DNA of 64,000 bases from Bugula neritina. Its lineage: Eukaryota > Bryozoa > Gymnolaemata > Cheilostomatida > Bugulidae. This document shows positions 23,386 to 45,745 of this stretch, in pieces. The stretch is from positions 9,867,722 through 9,931,721 of the forward strand of contig OZ037766.1 of NCBI GenBank assembly GCA_964035545.1. The letters run 5' to 3'. Below the pieces are notes generated by a model, which was not told the origin of the DNA, did no database searches, and saw only the letters and a program-made list of their open reading frames with translations. Numbering within the stretch: the stretch's first letter is position 1; every line of letters starts with the position of its first letter. Made by a program: the position numbers and the translations under genes.

Positions 23386-24559
23386 CTATTAGAATATTAG
23401 TAACAACTGCCGCTCAAATATATTGATACATAATAATATATTTATTAATATTTACAAATGAGTACAATGAAAAATGTAAGCACAATATATAACTATTATA
23501 AAATGAGTAAAATATATGCTAATTAATTTGAGTCGTCAGAATCTTTAACTCAGCAAACTTTTGAAAATTACACATTTTCTGGCACAAAATATTACACAAC
23601 TTCTGTAATTTGTAACCTGCATTACCATAACTGACATACATATACATAATTATTATATAGAATTAGAAACCTTATTCCTTCACTACTGTTGGCATCATAG
23701 AAAACTAAATAACAAAAGAACCTTTAAATTTTCCATAGCAGGAAAAACTGGCAGCTCATACAAGGAAACAGTGGAAATATCAATAGTAATAGCATGACCA
23801 AGCAGAATATGCTTATCAAAAAAGCTTTAAGGAAGAAAGTACCAGTACAATATTCAGCTGATTTTCAATAGTATACAATAACTGTTTCTTTCAAGAGTAA
23901 AATCAATAATTTGGAAGACACAATGGTAGATGACGTAGCTTTAACATACTGTGACATCATTCAACAAGAATATTATCTAATGATAACATACAGCAATTAT
24001 TAGTGTTAAGGTACTTTTGTATCAGCTAACAGAAATACTCAAACATAGTTGATAAAATGTAAAAAGCAAGCTATGTGGAATATGCTACAACCTGTGCATG
24101 TGTCATCATATGCATTAATGTCAGCACTAGCTAAACAAGGCTGTTCTAATAAACCTATGTACAATTAATTTGCACATGTTCATAGTGTATAATAAGGCGT
24201 AAAGATGCTACTAGTGCATAAAATGCTATTATAATGGAGCACTTGCTATACTACATGTAGATTGTGCATATACCACAGATTCAATACTGGGACTATAAGT
24301 GATGTGTAGCAATAACCCTAAAATATTACTGTAAATAGTGCATAATATATAACTATAACGTTCTAACTACAACAATTGTTGGAAATATTATTGGTAAAAA
24401 AGTTTGATCCGACTGATAATATATACCAAATATAATTAAAGATATAAATAAACGTTCGTAGCAAGACCAATTTTTGATTATTCACTGGAGGAGCAAAATT
24501 GCTTGCAAGAATAGGCAAGATATACCAAACAAAGTTTCAGTAAAAGGTTGCAATTTATT

Positions 24560-33643
<9,084 letters not shown>

Positions 33644-35749
33644 ACTTATCTTAGGGTTAGACTAAATAAAGGTTTTCTTTAGAAAAAGTAGTAAAATACT
33701 TTACTAGCTAGCTCTAGGTTACTAGAGCAGCACTAAGCTCTCTGATTTGTAAAATAATGAGTTTATAAATGGACAACACTGTGGATATAAAATCATTATT
33801 ACGTTATGACAAACAGCTCTCCGCTAACTGATTTCAAGCGCACAGTTGACTGCGCTGTAATGCAAGATGAAGTGATGAACCCACTCAGCCTAGTTGACTT
33901 ATAATGTTATTTCACGAATCAATGAACAGGAGCATAGCATACTTCATTAGCCACAGTGTACATGCAGCTGTAGGCTACTGCCAACAGCTACAGTATACAT
34001 GCAGCGGCACTGCCAACAAAGCAACTTCCTTACAAGTTATGAGTAAACAACTCACAACTGTACAAAATTAGGAAGAAAAGCTGAGGAACACCAGAACATA
34101 TTGCTATCAATATTACTTATAAAGATTTTTTAAATTTAAGTTTTTACTACCATTTTTTAAATATGTCAATATGAAGAATTTATGAAATTTCGGTAGAATG
34201 AATAGAGTACTCAGCATTGAAGGCAATTCAATGTAGTCAAACCAGTTTGCTACATGAAAACTATTACACAGAATTATTGCGAAACTTTCTCCAACAAAAA
34301 AGACTACTAGTATTTTAAAATACATTTATTTATATTCTTACTGAAAAACAAAGCTTTAAACTACAAATATTGTTATCTAGAGTATTGCAAAACAGAAAAA
34401 TCCATAAACTTGACATTATGCACACATTTTTTATATTCAGTGACCCGATTGAAAATAAACAAATTCAACAACTATTGTTGTATGAAAAACGAAACTCTAT
34501 TTGTATATCAGTGTTTTGACCAAACTGTGAACTTGTTACAGAATAGACAACAGAATCAACTTGATGTAATTAGGACTGAAAACAACATGAGTTTCAAATA
34601 ACAAACAAATAAGCATGCGCTTCTAAAGCCAGTATTCAGGTTATTAAATAGATATTTTAGTTAACTTAGGAGCCTAAAATATAATAGTGATGAGGTTTCA
34701 AACACTTGGCTTTATAAAATGAACATGTAGCGTCTCATGCTAAAAGCATTTTCTAGCTACACAAAAACGCAGATAAGCTGTTCTCTCCGTAAAACTTCAT
34801 TGAAGTGATTGCCTAAGCATAGTCAAATAACCTATATAGTCAAATAACCCATCTCACTCAGCTATTGACTTGGTGTGGAAAAGCATTTGAACAGTAACAT
34901 ACAATTAGATAATTCGACTTGAACTGCTTCAAAACACTCTGCTTTGTTTGCAACACTGAAATATGTGGTGTTCATGTGTAAACATGTGGTATATGCAACA
35001 CCTTTATTACTTCTTACATTAAAAATACTGCTCCCAAACTATTTTCAAAGCTTTTGCTACTTAGCACATCAGGCTTGTTAATGTTCCAACACAATATCAA
35101 TTTCAACACCAAAATTATATATTTTCTGATGCACATATCTTTATATTATGTACATTTAGCAACCCTTTAACTTTCCAATAATATAATTTAGACTGATAAT
35201 AAATAATTATGAGGTTGAACTTACTTATGTTAAAACTAAAACACTAAGGAGTGACTATAAACTAAGTGGCAAATAATTCCTGCATATTCCTGGAAGCATT
35301 AAATTTTTTAGCAGTTCAAGCAAGATATTTTTAGTTATTGGTACTTTGATAACATTTAAAAATGAGTCTAGCCAAATTTCTAAGTCCTAGAGTTGAAGTT
35401 ATCTTGTCTAATAATATTTTACTTCCCTTGGCCTATACTTTTGACCCAGGTCTATCCGTTACTAACGGCGGAGGCAAGTAAAGCTATTATTGATACTTAC
35501 AGCACACAAAATCCTATTGACACTTTTATTAAATATTATATGCCAATTGCACTCATGTTTATAGCAATATTGTAATATTGATAGCTATAGCGGCAGTAAA
35601 GCAAAACTGAATCAGTAAAGAGAGCACTCACACACAATCAAATACAATAGAGATACTAAAAATAAGAATAAGATATAAAATTAGATAAAGATGAGGAATT
35701 ATTAACTATTAATACGAGCCTTGGGTTCAAGGCTAAGGTCAAATGACAT

Positions 35750-36420
35750 AAGAATTGAAAAGAGACAATTATTATGGGAGAAATATTAATAATTATAATC
35801 TGCAAGCTTTGCTAAGTATTACTGATACAAATCGTATTAGCAGTACTTATACTAATACTATACTATTAAGGAATAGGAATAGGCATCTTAAGCTCAACTA
35901 TTCAATGACAATATGTACTGTAGCTTTTTGTAACTCAAACTGAAAAAGTAGCTGAGATACAAGTTACAAGTTACAAAAACTACCAGTAACCACTAGAATA
36001 TAATTAGTATTACAAAAACAAATGGCTAAATCTAGCAATGCTAGTAAAATTAGTATTAATATAATACTAATACTAACAGCAAGTGTAACATTAACTAAAT
36101 TGAGTAACGCTAACAGCAACACCAACAGTAACACTGACAGTAACTCAGACTGTAACTGTAAATCACACTCACTACAACTAAAACTAAAAGTATTTCACTC
36201 ATATTCATAATAATAATGACTAAATTTAATGGCTGATAAGTAACAGTACACCCAAACAAAATTGAATTTGAATTCGTTAAACTAAATTTAAATTCAGATT
36301 GAAATTCCGTTTTTTACTTTTTAGTTTTTGAGTTTTTTACTTCTAGTTTCAATTTGACTTCAATTTCAAGTTTAACTCTGTCCCTTACAGTTGGTGCTAC
36401 TCATAGTCATACTGATAGTC
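35750..36420. repeat. Cryptic simple-repeat tract upstream of PAK
   Basis: The words actaatac, cagtaacac and ctgtaactg recur without a fixed unit. The 19-mer actgtaactgtaaatcaca (36149) matches 5401 with one mismatch, and actcatagtcatact (36399) recurs exactly at 38450. The short translation SNTNSNTDSNSDCN is a by-product of the repeat, not a gene. Confidence 0.7.
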
Positions 36421-37019
36421 TAAACATATATCTGTTTTAAAGCTGCTTTAACAATTATAACACATATTTGAAAATACCAAGACTCTTACTTACAATTTAG
36501 GGTTACTAGATTCAAAACTCAATTACTATATATGTTTTGTTATGTTGAACTCAAGATTGTCTTCATGGCACCAGCAGAACCAGGATATAGCTGTTATGAC
36601 AATAAGTTTTTTCGACAATGTTGGCTAAAGGTCTTTCGAGCCAAGTATTGAACAAACATTACTAATTAATGAGCAAGTGGTACGGTATCAGAACCTTGCA
36701 AGGCCAATTTTGCGATTAATTTTTTTTCCGGAAACAAAGTAACAAAGTCCTAAACATAAATAAAAATTAAAGTAAATTAATTTTTTGTTAAATTTGTAAA
36801 TTATCAATAATTTTATTGTTTATTTAATTTTTTATTATAATATTTTAAATTTTGCAACAAAATTGTAAAGTTTAACGTTTTATCAACTAATAGTTTCAAA
36901 TTTTACTTTTAGCTTTTAAGCAGTTTAGTGTGACGATAAAAGAGCTCTCGTAAAAATATAATTATACAAAATTGAATTATTGAGCCATTTACTGACAGCG
37001 AGTACTGCGGAAACGTAGG

Positions 37020-38490
37020 TGTGCGTTTGAAAGCAATATAATATTATAATAGCTCTTGCTACTAGTTCTACTACTAGTATTATTCGCACGTGGGTTTATT
37101 ATTTTGCAGAACTGACATTCGGCTTCGCCTTAACTGAAACTCCCAAGTAATACTGATCTCTGATAGTAGCATCTTCATTAGAAACTATAAGCAATAATTA
37201 TACTGAGAGTAAGTGCAAATCACTATAAGTAAATGTAAGACTAAGGGACTATAATATTATAATTAATAAAATAAATTTAATATTATTAATAAATTTAATC
37301 ATAATGATAATCATAATGTTTAATGAGTATCTGATATTGAATATGAATATCTCATTATCTGTATCATATATGATAATCAATGTCGTATTCACAATGTCTC
37401 AAAGTTAATCATAATCATAATGATAATAATTAATATTAGTGATAATATTACTATTAGTAATAATAATATTAATATAAATAATAATATTAATAATATTATT
37501 ATTATTATCAATATTATATTTATTAATCATCATGATGATGATTATGATAATCAATTATAATAAATCATTATGATAATCATAATCATAATTTATCATTGTT
37601 AATAATATTAAATTAAAATTTATTCATAAGCAGTTATCATAATGATAATGATTATTCATATTGATGATGGCTACCACTCTGAGTATAAGTGATAATTCTA
37701 AATATAATCAGTAATCACTAACAGTTTAAATTTACCTTTATCGTAATGATAATCATAATGCTACAAACAAGTTGGGTACAAGTACAATATCAATATGAAT
37801 ATGATATTTATATATGATTATAATAAAATTATAACTATTACTTTATCTATATGATTATTCAATATGAATATTGATGTGCCATCTAAATCTATCATAATCA
37901 TAAGAATAAGATCATTATGATTATGATTATCGCTGATGATATTTTGATATTGATTATCAAATATCATAATTCATAATCCATAATTATTATTATATTTATC
38001 ATTTAAATTATTGTTGTCTGTGTGACTTAATAACTCACTATGAGTCTGAGTATGAGCATCACTATCATCAATTTCAATTTGAACTAGTTATTAGTTATGA
38101 GATAATTGATATTATAATAACTTTATAATTATGATTATCATGATAACATTAACTATCAGTATCAATAATAACTAATAAGTATTATAATTACGATCATAGA
38201 TGATGCTTATCAATATTATACTGATGGTGATACTAACTCTAAGTCTAATACTAAGAGTAAGAGTAATACTAAGAGTAAATTTAATAGTTATGCTCATAGT
38301 AAATGGAATAATTATAGTTATACTAAAGTTGTAGTTCTAGTATCATGTATTATAGTTACAAGATATACTCATACTTATACTGTATAATTAGTAATTACTA
38401 GTAATAGTAAAAAGTAAAAGCTCTAAGTAATGCTAATAGTAATAGTGATACTCATAGTCATACTCACTTGCTGATAGTTGACCATTTACA
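37020..38490. repeat. AT-rich palindrome-dense repeat tract upstream of RRP9
   Basis: About 1.5 kb is built mainly of ataatcataatgataat and its reverse complement, with atgag/ctcat words at the 3' side. Nearly every part can pair with a neighbouring part. The density of self-complementary words is the highest in the window. Confidence 0.7.
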
Positions 38491-39642
38491 TTATGATTGG
38501 CATAAAATGATAATGAGTTGATAATCATTATCATAATGTTATAGTTTTAGGTTATACACTTAATCTTATATTTATATCCTCACCTATCTGTAATAATATT
38601 TATAATTAATGTTATGCTAATACCTAATGTTATAAACTTTAAGTAATAGTATAGTAATAACTCACCTTGTAAAAATTGTAATTAGAACACTCTCACTCTG
38701 GTACCAGCTATAGTTATAGGGTCAAAATTAATGAGTGCCTCTTGTGTTGTTTTTGTATAGGCTTATTATAATCGTATTTTGGAACAAATTAAATTTATTC
38801 TAATTCTAGCGTGTAGCTAAACAGTTTCAAGTTTTTAATTGCAACAGTAATGTATAGAGTTTTAGCACCTAGTTACTTAGTCAAGTTGAGTTTGTGTTAT
38901 GAGGTAGTATCCTTGAAAATCTAATACTTCCAAGAAAAAAACTATTGTGACAGGTTTGTAAAGATGCAAAAATAGATGTTGCTTCTCCTCTCATAGCAGA
39001 TGGAGTGTTTAGTTTAGTAATCCGTCATTGTTAATAAATGAAGTATTATAATGGAATATAGATTAATATTACTGGTTATAATAATAGAAGCACTCTAGTA
39101 GTTATGCTTAGGCTATAAAAATACTAAACTGATGGCAATACTCAATTTTACAACATATATTGTCATAGTTATAGTAACTAAGCATTTTAGAGTTAGCCTG
39201 TTTTTTTGTTATGCATCAAATACATCAAAATTAATTGTTTACAGGGTTTTGTAAATGTTGTTGGGACAATTCAAAGGCTTTTTAATCAATTAGAATTGGC
39301 GTGAGTTGACTCAACCCATTGCTTGATGTTGACATGATATATCTTCTTTTTTCTTAGGTGTGACTAAACTTGTTTTGAATAACAATTGATGATTAACACA
39401 CCTCTGCTTTTAGTTTAGTCCTATAGTTTTGAATTAGCATGAAAATTGCAATACTAAATTAGTAATTGTTTTTAGTTACATTTAGTAGTTATATGCTAAA
39501 TTGGTTGCTAGGTTGTTTTTAGCTTTAGGCCTAACTAATAAGCATAATATTGAGAAATATGAACACTATCCATGTTAAACACATTTTTTATTATTAACGT
39601 TGAATGCTGGTTTAGTAGGCAATCATTTGATTGTATTTTAGC

Positions 39643-42600
39643 ATGCCGTTTTTTATACGAAAAAGAGGCCGGACTGTTGTTAACCAGAAGTCCAAGGTGA
39701 GATACAAACCATTTACAAAATGCTAATTTGGTAAAAGTGACAATGGTAATGGCTGTGAAAATATATATTCCATTCTGCTCGATGGTGAAGTAATAGGGAG
39801 AAAAAAGAAAGGGTGGCAGAAAGCGAAGTGGCTAAATTCAAGTCCATTTAACTTCATACAAAAACTGGTTAAAGATTGAAATTAAAGCCAAATTTTTTTA
39901 AATGTGCTCTAATATGTAATTACAAAAAAAAGTAAAACCTGTTTCAATATTAGTTAAAACTGTTCAATGTCTTGCATGTTGATTACTGCACTGGCCAAAC
40001 CTTTGAAGGTAAAGTAGTGGCAATAATTAAAGACTTTAGCAAGATTCTGATTAAATTATATTACATAATTGAAATACTCTACAAAGTCAGTTAAGAAGTC
40101 TGATAAGGAATCTTGAAGTCATGCAAAAACATTGCAACTTCTAATACATTTCGTGTTTGGTCACTTATTTTTTCAACCTAGGTAAGAGGTAGAAACAAAG
40201 CTTTACCCGATGCTAGTCGTAAGCCAAAGCTCTCAAAAGCAGAAGATGTTGAACTTTCTGACGATGGATCTGATGAAGAAATACCAAGGTACAGACTTTT
40301 TTAATTTGGCCCAATAAAAGAAGCAAAAGTTGAAAATTGAATTATTGATGTTGAATAAAATGTATAATTTTTCTGATGCAACAAAAAGAGCAAGATAGTC
40401 TTATATTTAATATTTACATAGAAAATAATCACATTGAACTGGTTTTTGGTTAAATTATGTATGGTTGAAAACATTTAAGCTGTGTTTCTTTTAGCTATAA
40501 ATTTTATCTGTTCTGCTTTTGTCAATCAAAATAATAAATAGAATATGCAAAACTATTCATATTTATCATGCTGGCATATTTAAAATTATTAAATAAGTTG
40601 CTAATGTGATTATCAAATAATATAGGTACGTTATAAAATTATACATGTAAAACTCTATTTCACACAGAAATGTATGTACTTGTATTTTTCTGTAGGGTTG
40701 TGAAAGTTTTGTTGAAAAAATTATTATATTAATATTATTAAATATATTTTGTACCACAAGATTGTATTGATTTTATTTTCATATTTATTTCATCTACAAA
40801 ATTGATAACTCCTGGCTAATCATACATGGCTGCAATTTTATGTAAGATTTTGAATGAAGACTTTTGCAAATATTTCATTTTAGTGATGAGGAGAATGTTG
40901 GTAGAAGTTCAGATTCCGACTCTGAACTGGAAAGAGAAACTGCTCAGGAGAAGCGACTGAGGATTGCAAAGGAGTATCTCAGTCAAGTTGAAGCTGAAAG
41001 TAAGTATATCTACTATTATATAACAATTTACAATCTTTATTTATTAAATTTTTCACTTATCTGCTTTAAAAGATTTTTAAAAAAACTTTTTTATAAGTGT
41101 TCAAAGGAGTTTTAGCACCGTGTAGTACTTTGTAATTGCTGCCTTTGACTACAATTATAAGCATTTGAGAGTCAATTGTCCCGGTGTAACTTGAAAACAG
41201 TAAACGTGGCTGTGAGTTTCTGATAGCTGTGCTGGAACAAATTAATTACCTTTTCGCCGTGTCAGAAAATGGTGGTATATCTGCTGGTATATCTTGTTGC
41301 ATTAGATAGAAATATTTATCTGAAACTATCAGTGGGATATTTTTGTAGTTGATGAGGCAGCTGACTCCGAGGAAGACACAGATGGGCTCCTGTCCCGCCA
41401 CTTACAGCATGACGCAGTAAGATCAACAGCATGTCTGTGGATGATATGCTGATTACTCATAAACATTGTTTTTTATATTTACATTTTAGCAATTATTTTA
41501 TTAAATTATTGACTTTTCTTGATTACCACAAGGATACACGTGTGTGGCTGTTAACTACGTGAATATCATGGGTGTATTTGTAGAGGAAGCTGAAAGGGAA
41601 GCATTTTGTCCCTGTAGCAGAGCATGTAAGTTCACTACATTGTGGTTATGTTTCTATAGTATAATTTATCAACTGCTCGATTTTATTACATTGTGGAGAT
41701 CTTCTACTCACAGACTGGTTGTTTGTATTAGTGGTTATATCACAGCTGTAAGAAAGAAGTGCTGGTGTTGACTACACATGATGCAGTATTATATAAACAT
41801 GGACGTACACGAATTTTCTATTGTAGATATTGGAGCCTAAACCTGAAGATATCACATTATTAAAAGGACATCAACTCTCACTAACATGTGTAGTTATCTC
41901 ACCGGACAACTTATTCATATATACTGGCTCCAAAGATTGCTCGGTTATAAAATGTGAGCCAATATGAGTTATATACACTTTTAAATCAGATCTTTATTGT
42001 ATTTGCTATTCTCCTTTTCTCAACTCCCATTTCCATTTGAATAGCATTCTGTTTTTACATTTAGGGGATGTTCAGACTCAGAAAAAGGTGCACACAGCTC
42101 ATGGAGGAAGGAAAAGTACTGTGTTAATCCATAAAGGGCACACTACTCACATTCTCTCTATGGCTATTAGCAGCAGTGGCAAATTCTTGGTTTGTATTTG
42201 CTTTTATATCTCCTCAGTACTTGTTCAGTATTTCAATACATGTGCATTTTGCTTGTACACTATGGGAATGTTTTATATTTACGAGGCATATTTTATAATT
42301 TATTCCAGATACTGCGTTTAAACTGTTTGTCTCTTTTCTATCGAATGCAAAAATATTTATAGCAGAAAATCTGGTTTTTGAAATACAGAAATCATTTTAT
42401 AATTTTAGAAGCTCTAGCATACCCTACTACGTCGGCCTTTATGTTTATTTGAGTAGTTTCAATTTTTAGGCATATAACGTTGTGTACAATTATTCAGGTA
42501 ACTGGTGATCAAGCTGCCCAAATTATAGTGTGGAATCCTCAAAGTATGGAAATATTGCGTACATTCAATGGTCATAAAGCAGCAGTAACGGTAGGTCTTG

Positions 42601-45064
42601 CTTTCTATAGAGTTTTAAGTATTTTTAACAGTTGATTACATTAACTGGTTCTTAATAGAAGTTATCTGTTCTACATATTATATTTTTGTAAAATATTTCT
42701 ATTCTTAATTTTTAGTTTCTTTAAAGCATTAAAGACTTTTTCAATGACCTTCATAATGTTTTTGTTATTCAGCCTTTTTGTCTTATCTATCTAAAATAGT
42801 TACCACCTATTTATGGAATTTACATATTAAATTTTTGTAAGAAAGTTTTGAAACATGGAATTATTTTGAGTGTTAATTGGCAGTTAACTTCTTATTTGTA
42901 TGAAAAAGTGTTTAAATTGATTTTCCAAAATTTAGAATTTTAAGAAAATATAATTTTATTCGTTTTAGTGCTTCACATTGAAATCTTCAAAAATAGTTGC
43001 ATAAATATATTAAAAATATTTCAGGGGTTAGCTTTTCGAAGAGAAAGTCATGAGTTATTTAGTGCATCTAAGGATAAATCTGTGAAAGTTTGGTCGTTGG
43101 ATGAAATGGCGTACGTAGAAACAGTGTTTGGCCATCAAGATTCGGTGCTAGCTATAGATGCTATGATGAAAGAGCGAGCAGTCTCAGTTGGTGGTAGGGA
43201 TAACACAGTGAGGGTGTGGAAGATTGTTGAAGAATCACAATTCGTATACAACAGCACAGGGTGAGTGGTTCAAACAAATGTCCAAAACATTTAGCTATGC
43301 AGGGTGAAATGTAGAGCTGTTGAGAAATATTTAGATTGTCATTCTAGAAATTTTTACGGGGCTAAGGATACAAGAATAAGCTAACATGTCAAGTCTGCTC
43401 ACTCACCCATACGAGTTCGTTTTCGCAAAATTAGCAAACCAATTTCTCATACTTTGAAAATAACAATAGCACATTGAAAGCTCCTTAGTACCAACATCTG
43501 GTTTGCTATTAGTACTTGACTAAAGTAATCTGCTCACTGTTGCTGATGTTTAGCATTTTCAGTATCAGTTTTGTTGCTAATACCAGTATTAGGGGTTCTA
43601 TTTTATTGTTATGTGTAGGATTTTAGTGTTTATAGGATAAGTCTACAGATATGGATTGTAGAAATAACTACATGAAAACTGCTTCATATTAATTTTCAAT
43701 TATGTAAGCTAGGTATAGATGTACCCATAAATTATACCATTGAAAAACCAGTGTACGAGGAAACAGACTAGAATATAACTTAGGCCTAGCACTGGCTAAC
43801 ATTCTCCACAACTGCAAAAGATCTATTCTGTTGGCTATACTGCTTTTCAATTTCCACTTAAGAGAAATCAAGTTAATTCAAATAGAAGCAAGTTAGATTA
43901 TCAAGTTTATATAACCATTACAAACATGCTGTTTACGGTCATCATTGCTTGCTTTTATGTTTGTTTACTAAACTGAAAAAACATTGACTTTATATCGTTT
44001 TTTATAATATAGTGAATAGTTTTCAAATGTGTGTTTGTAGAGGATCTCTAGATTGTGTATGCCTAATAGATGAGGAAAAATTTGTAACTGGCTCTGACTC
44101 AAAGTAAGTTTTCATTTTATGTAGCTTGCCCATTGCTAATAGTCAACAAATGAAATGGTAACGAAAGCAATATATTATTTTTGTGTTCACGCAGTGCATG
44201 GTTTAGTTCAATGTTTCTTACAGCGAACTTTGTGTGTGGAAAGTTTTGAAAAAGAAGCCAGTTTCTACCATCTCTAATGCACATGAAGGAAGCGGAGAAT
44301 GCTGGATAAATTGTGTTAGAGCTTTGAGAAACACAGATCTGTTAGCTTCTGGTCAGTGTTTTGCTATAGCTGCATAATGCATTTACAAATGTGTCAAGTA
44401 ACCAACACAGATCATTTGGTTGTCCATTATTTTTAACAAATTTATTTTACCCAACATTGTTTTTTAGGATCCAATTCTGGAAATATCAAACTTTGGAAAG
44501 TTTCTCATTCAGGAGCTCTTAGTTCTATCCATTCAATAACCGTGGTGAGAAACAGTTAATCACTCTCATTTACAATCAAACCTTTGTTTGAATTATTCAT
44601 AATTGACTATTCTCAAGGTTGCTCCACACTTGGGTGGTTACGGGATAAAAATGGCCGTTTCACATGTTGAAGCTGACCATCAAAAAATTGAACCAACAGG
44701 CATATTTAGACAGTTGCCAGACTGGAAACTTGTGTTAACATTGTTGTCAAAAAAATATATCCAACTCCTAAACAAATTAGCCAAAGTGCTGGCTTAGAAA
44801 AATGTTCATAGCCGAAAAATTGTCCAAGTCTAAGGGTGGACCAACTTTTAATGCAAATATCATGATCCTTAGCTTTTATATTGCATCTTTTAGCCTGGAT
44901 TTGTGAACGACCTACAGTTTGCAAGTGGTGGGAAGTTTCTTGTTGCTGCATTAGGCCAAGAGCATAAACTCGGCAGATGGTGGACTATGAAAGAAGCTAA
45001 GAATGCATTAGCTATAATCAAACTTCCCAAGACAGATAGTAAATCAAGCATTAAATTATCATGA
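39643..45064 (+). CDS. RRP9: U3 snoRNP WD40 protein RRP9/U3-55K
   Basis: Fourteen exons join in frame to 471 residues (human is 475): 39643-39696, 40182-40288, 40884-40999, 41349-41416, 41533-41541, 41584-41625, 41827-41953, 42065-42189, 42498-42590, 43025-43260, 44041-44103, 44224-44351, 44468-44544, 44894-45064. RRP9 binds the U3 snoRNA box B/C in the nucleolus and is needed for 18S rRNA processing. The basic N terminus (MPFFIRKRGR) and an acidic region precede ETAQEKRLRIAKEYLSQVE, a family block. WD40 repeats follow, recognisable by LLKGHQLSLTCVVISPD, KDCSVIKW, DKSVKVW, FGHQDSVLAIDA, GGRDNTVRVWKI and GQEHKLGRWW. The 9-nt exon and the 42-nt intron after it are the least certain part; skipping that exon also keeps the frame. 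A poly(A) signal AATAAA lies at 45242-45247. Confidence 0.93.
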
Positions 45065-45745
45065 GTAAATTTTTTATCAACTGCTCAAGTCTTTCTTTGT
45101 ACAGAGTTCTAGAATATCAGATGGAGATATAGGGTCAGCAGTATAGTGATCAGCTGTTAACATTCGCCCAATAGAATCAGCTTAATTATTGATTATTATG
45201 GTGAGATGTCCATTAATTTAAATGCCAATATGTTTTTTGTAAATAAAAGCAATTACAGGTATTTTATTTTAAAATTGTTATGATTTAATGAAAATTTAAT
45301 GTGTAATTAGGTGAATGCTTTATCTCACTAAAAACAACACAGCAAAAACAACTACTTTGAAATACTAGGCAAGACTTGCTTGTTTTGTTTTCAAGTGGAA
45401 AAGCTACTGAGATTCCAAATACTACTCTAAAGGAAAAATCAACATCTAATTAAAAATACATTAATTTTTGCCTCTAAAAAATATCAATACAATAATTATA
45501 TTAGAGTAAAATTTGTATGTTGAGCGACTACAGTGTGCATGTAAAATTAATTATGTGAAAGTAAAACGCATGCATTCACACAGAAAACCTTACAAAATAT
45601 CTTTTGATAAAAAGAATTTCAAAAACATAGTAGACCTAATAATTTAAAGTATAATTATTCTATATATTCTCTTGCACCAAAATAATTTTCAAAAATAACC
45701 AATAAAATAGAGAAAGTTAAAGAGTTATGGCCTTTGGGAATGCAT
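45065..45745. other. Convergent spacer between RRP9 and hexokinase
   Basis: About 680 bp holds both 3' untranslated regions. The RRP9 poly(A) signal is at 45242-45247. Nothing else was recognised, and there are no cryptic act/agt repeats here. Confidence 0.55.

Larger units (their letters stand above)
21237..24559. other. Spacer between the two PAK genes
   Basis: About 3.3 kb lies between the start of the PAK-like gene and the stop of the canonical PAK. It contains a G-rich run at 21699-21722, a transposon-like segment bounded by repeated 17-mers, and a SINE copy. I searched both strands for a CRIB-coding exon belonging to the downstream PAK-like gene and found none. The stretch 23400-24550 is AT-rich and featureless. 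Confidence 0.5.
33644..39642. other. Divergent spacer between PAK and RRP9
   Basis: About 6 kb separates two divergently transcribed genes and is the largest gap in the window. A small reading frame near 35393-35575 ends in a hydrophobic stretch but shows no codon bias, splice context or family resemblance, so it is not called. The centre consists of cryptic simple repeats, and the flanks are ordinary AT-rich DNA. Confidence 0.55.

Noticed and set aside
35362-35575. Two overlapping short frames, one ending with a hydrophobic segment
   Set aside because: There is no family resemblance and no convincing splice sites, and the length is within chance for AT-rich DNA.
36022-36210. Reading frame of 62 codons rich in Ser, Asn and Thr
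   Set aside because: It lies inside a cryptic simple-repeat tract; its composition follows from the repeat words, and it has no splice context or homologue that I recognise.
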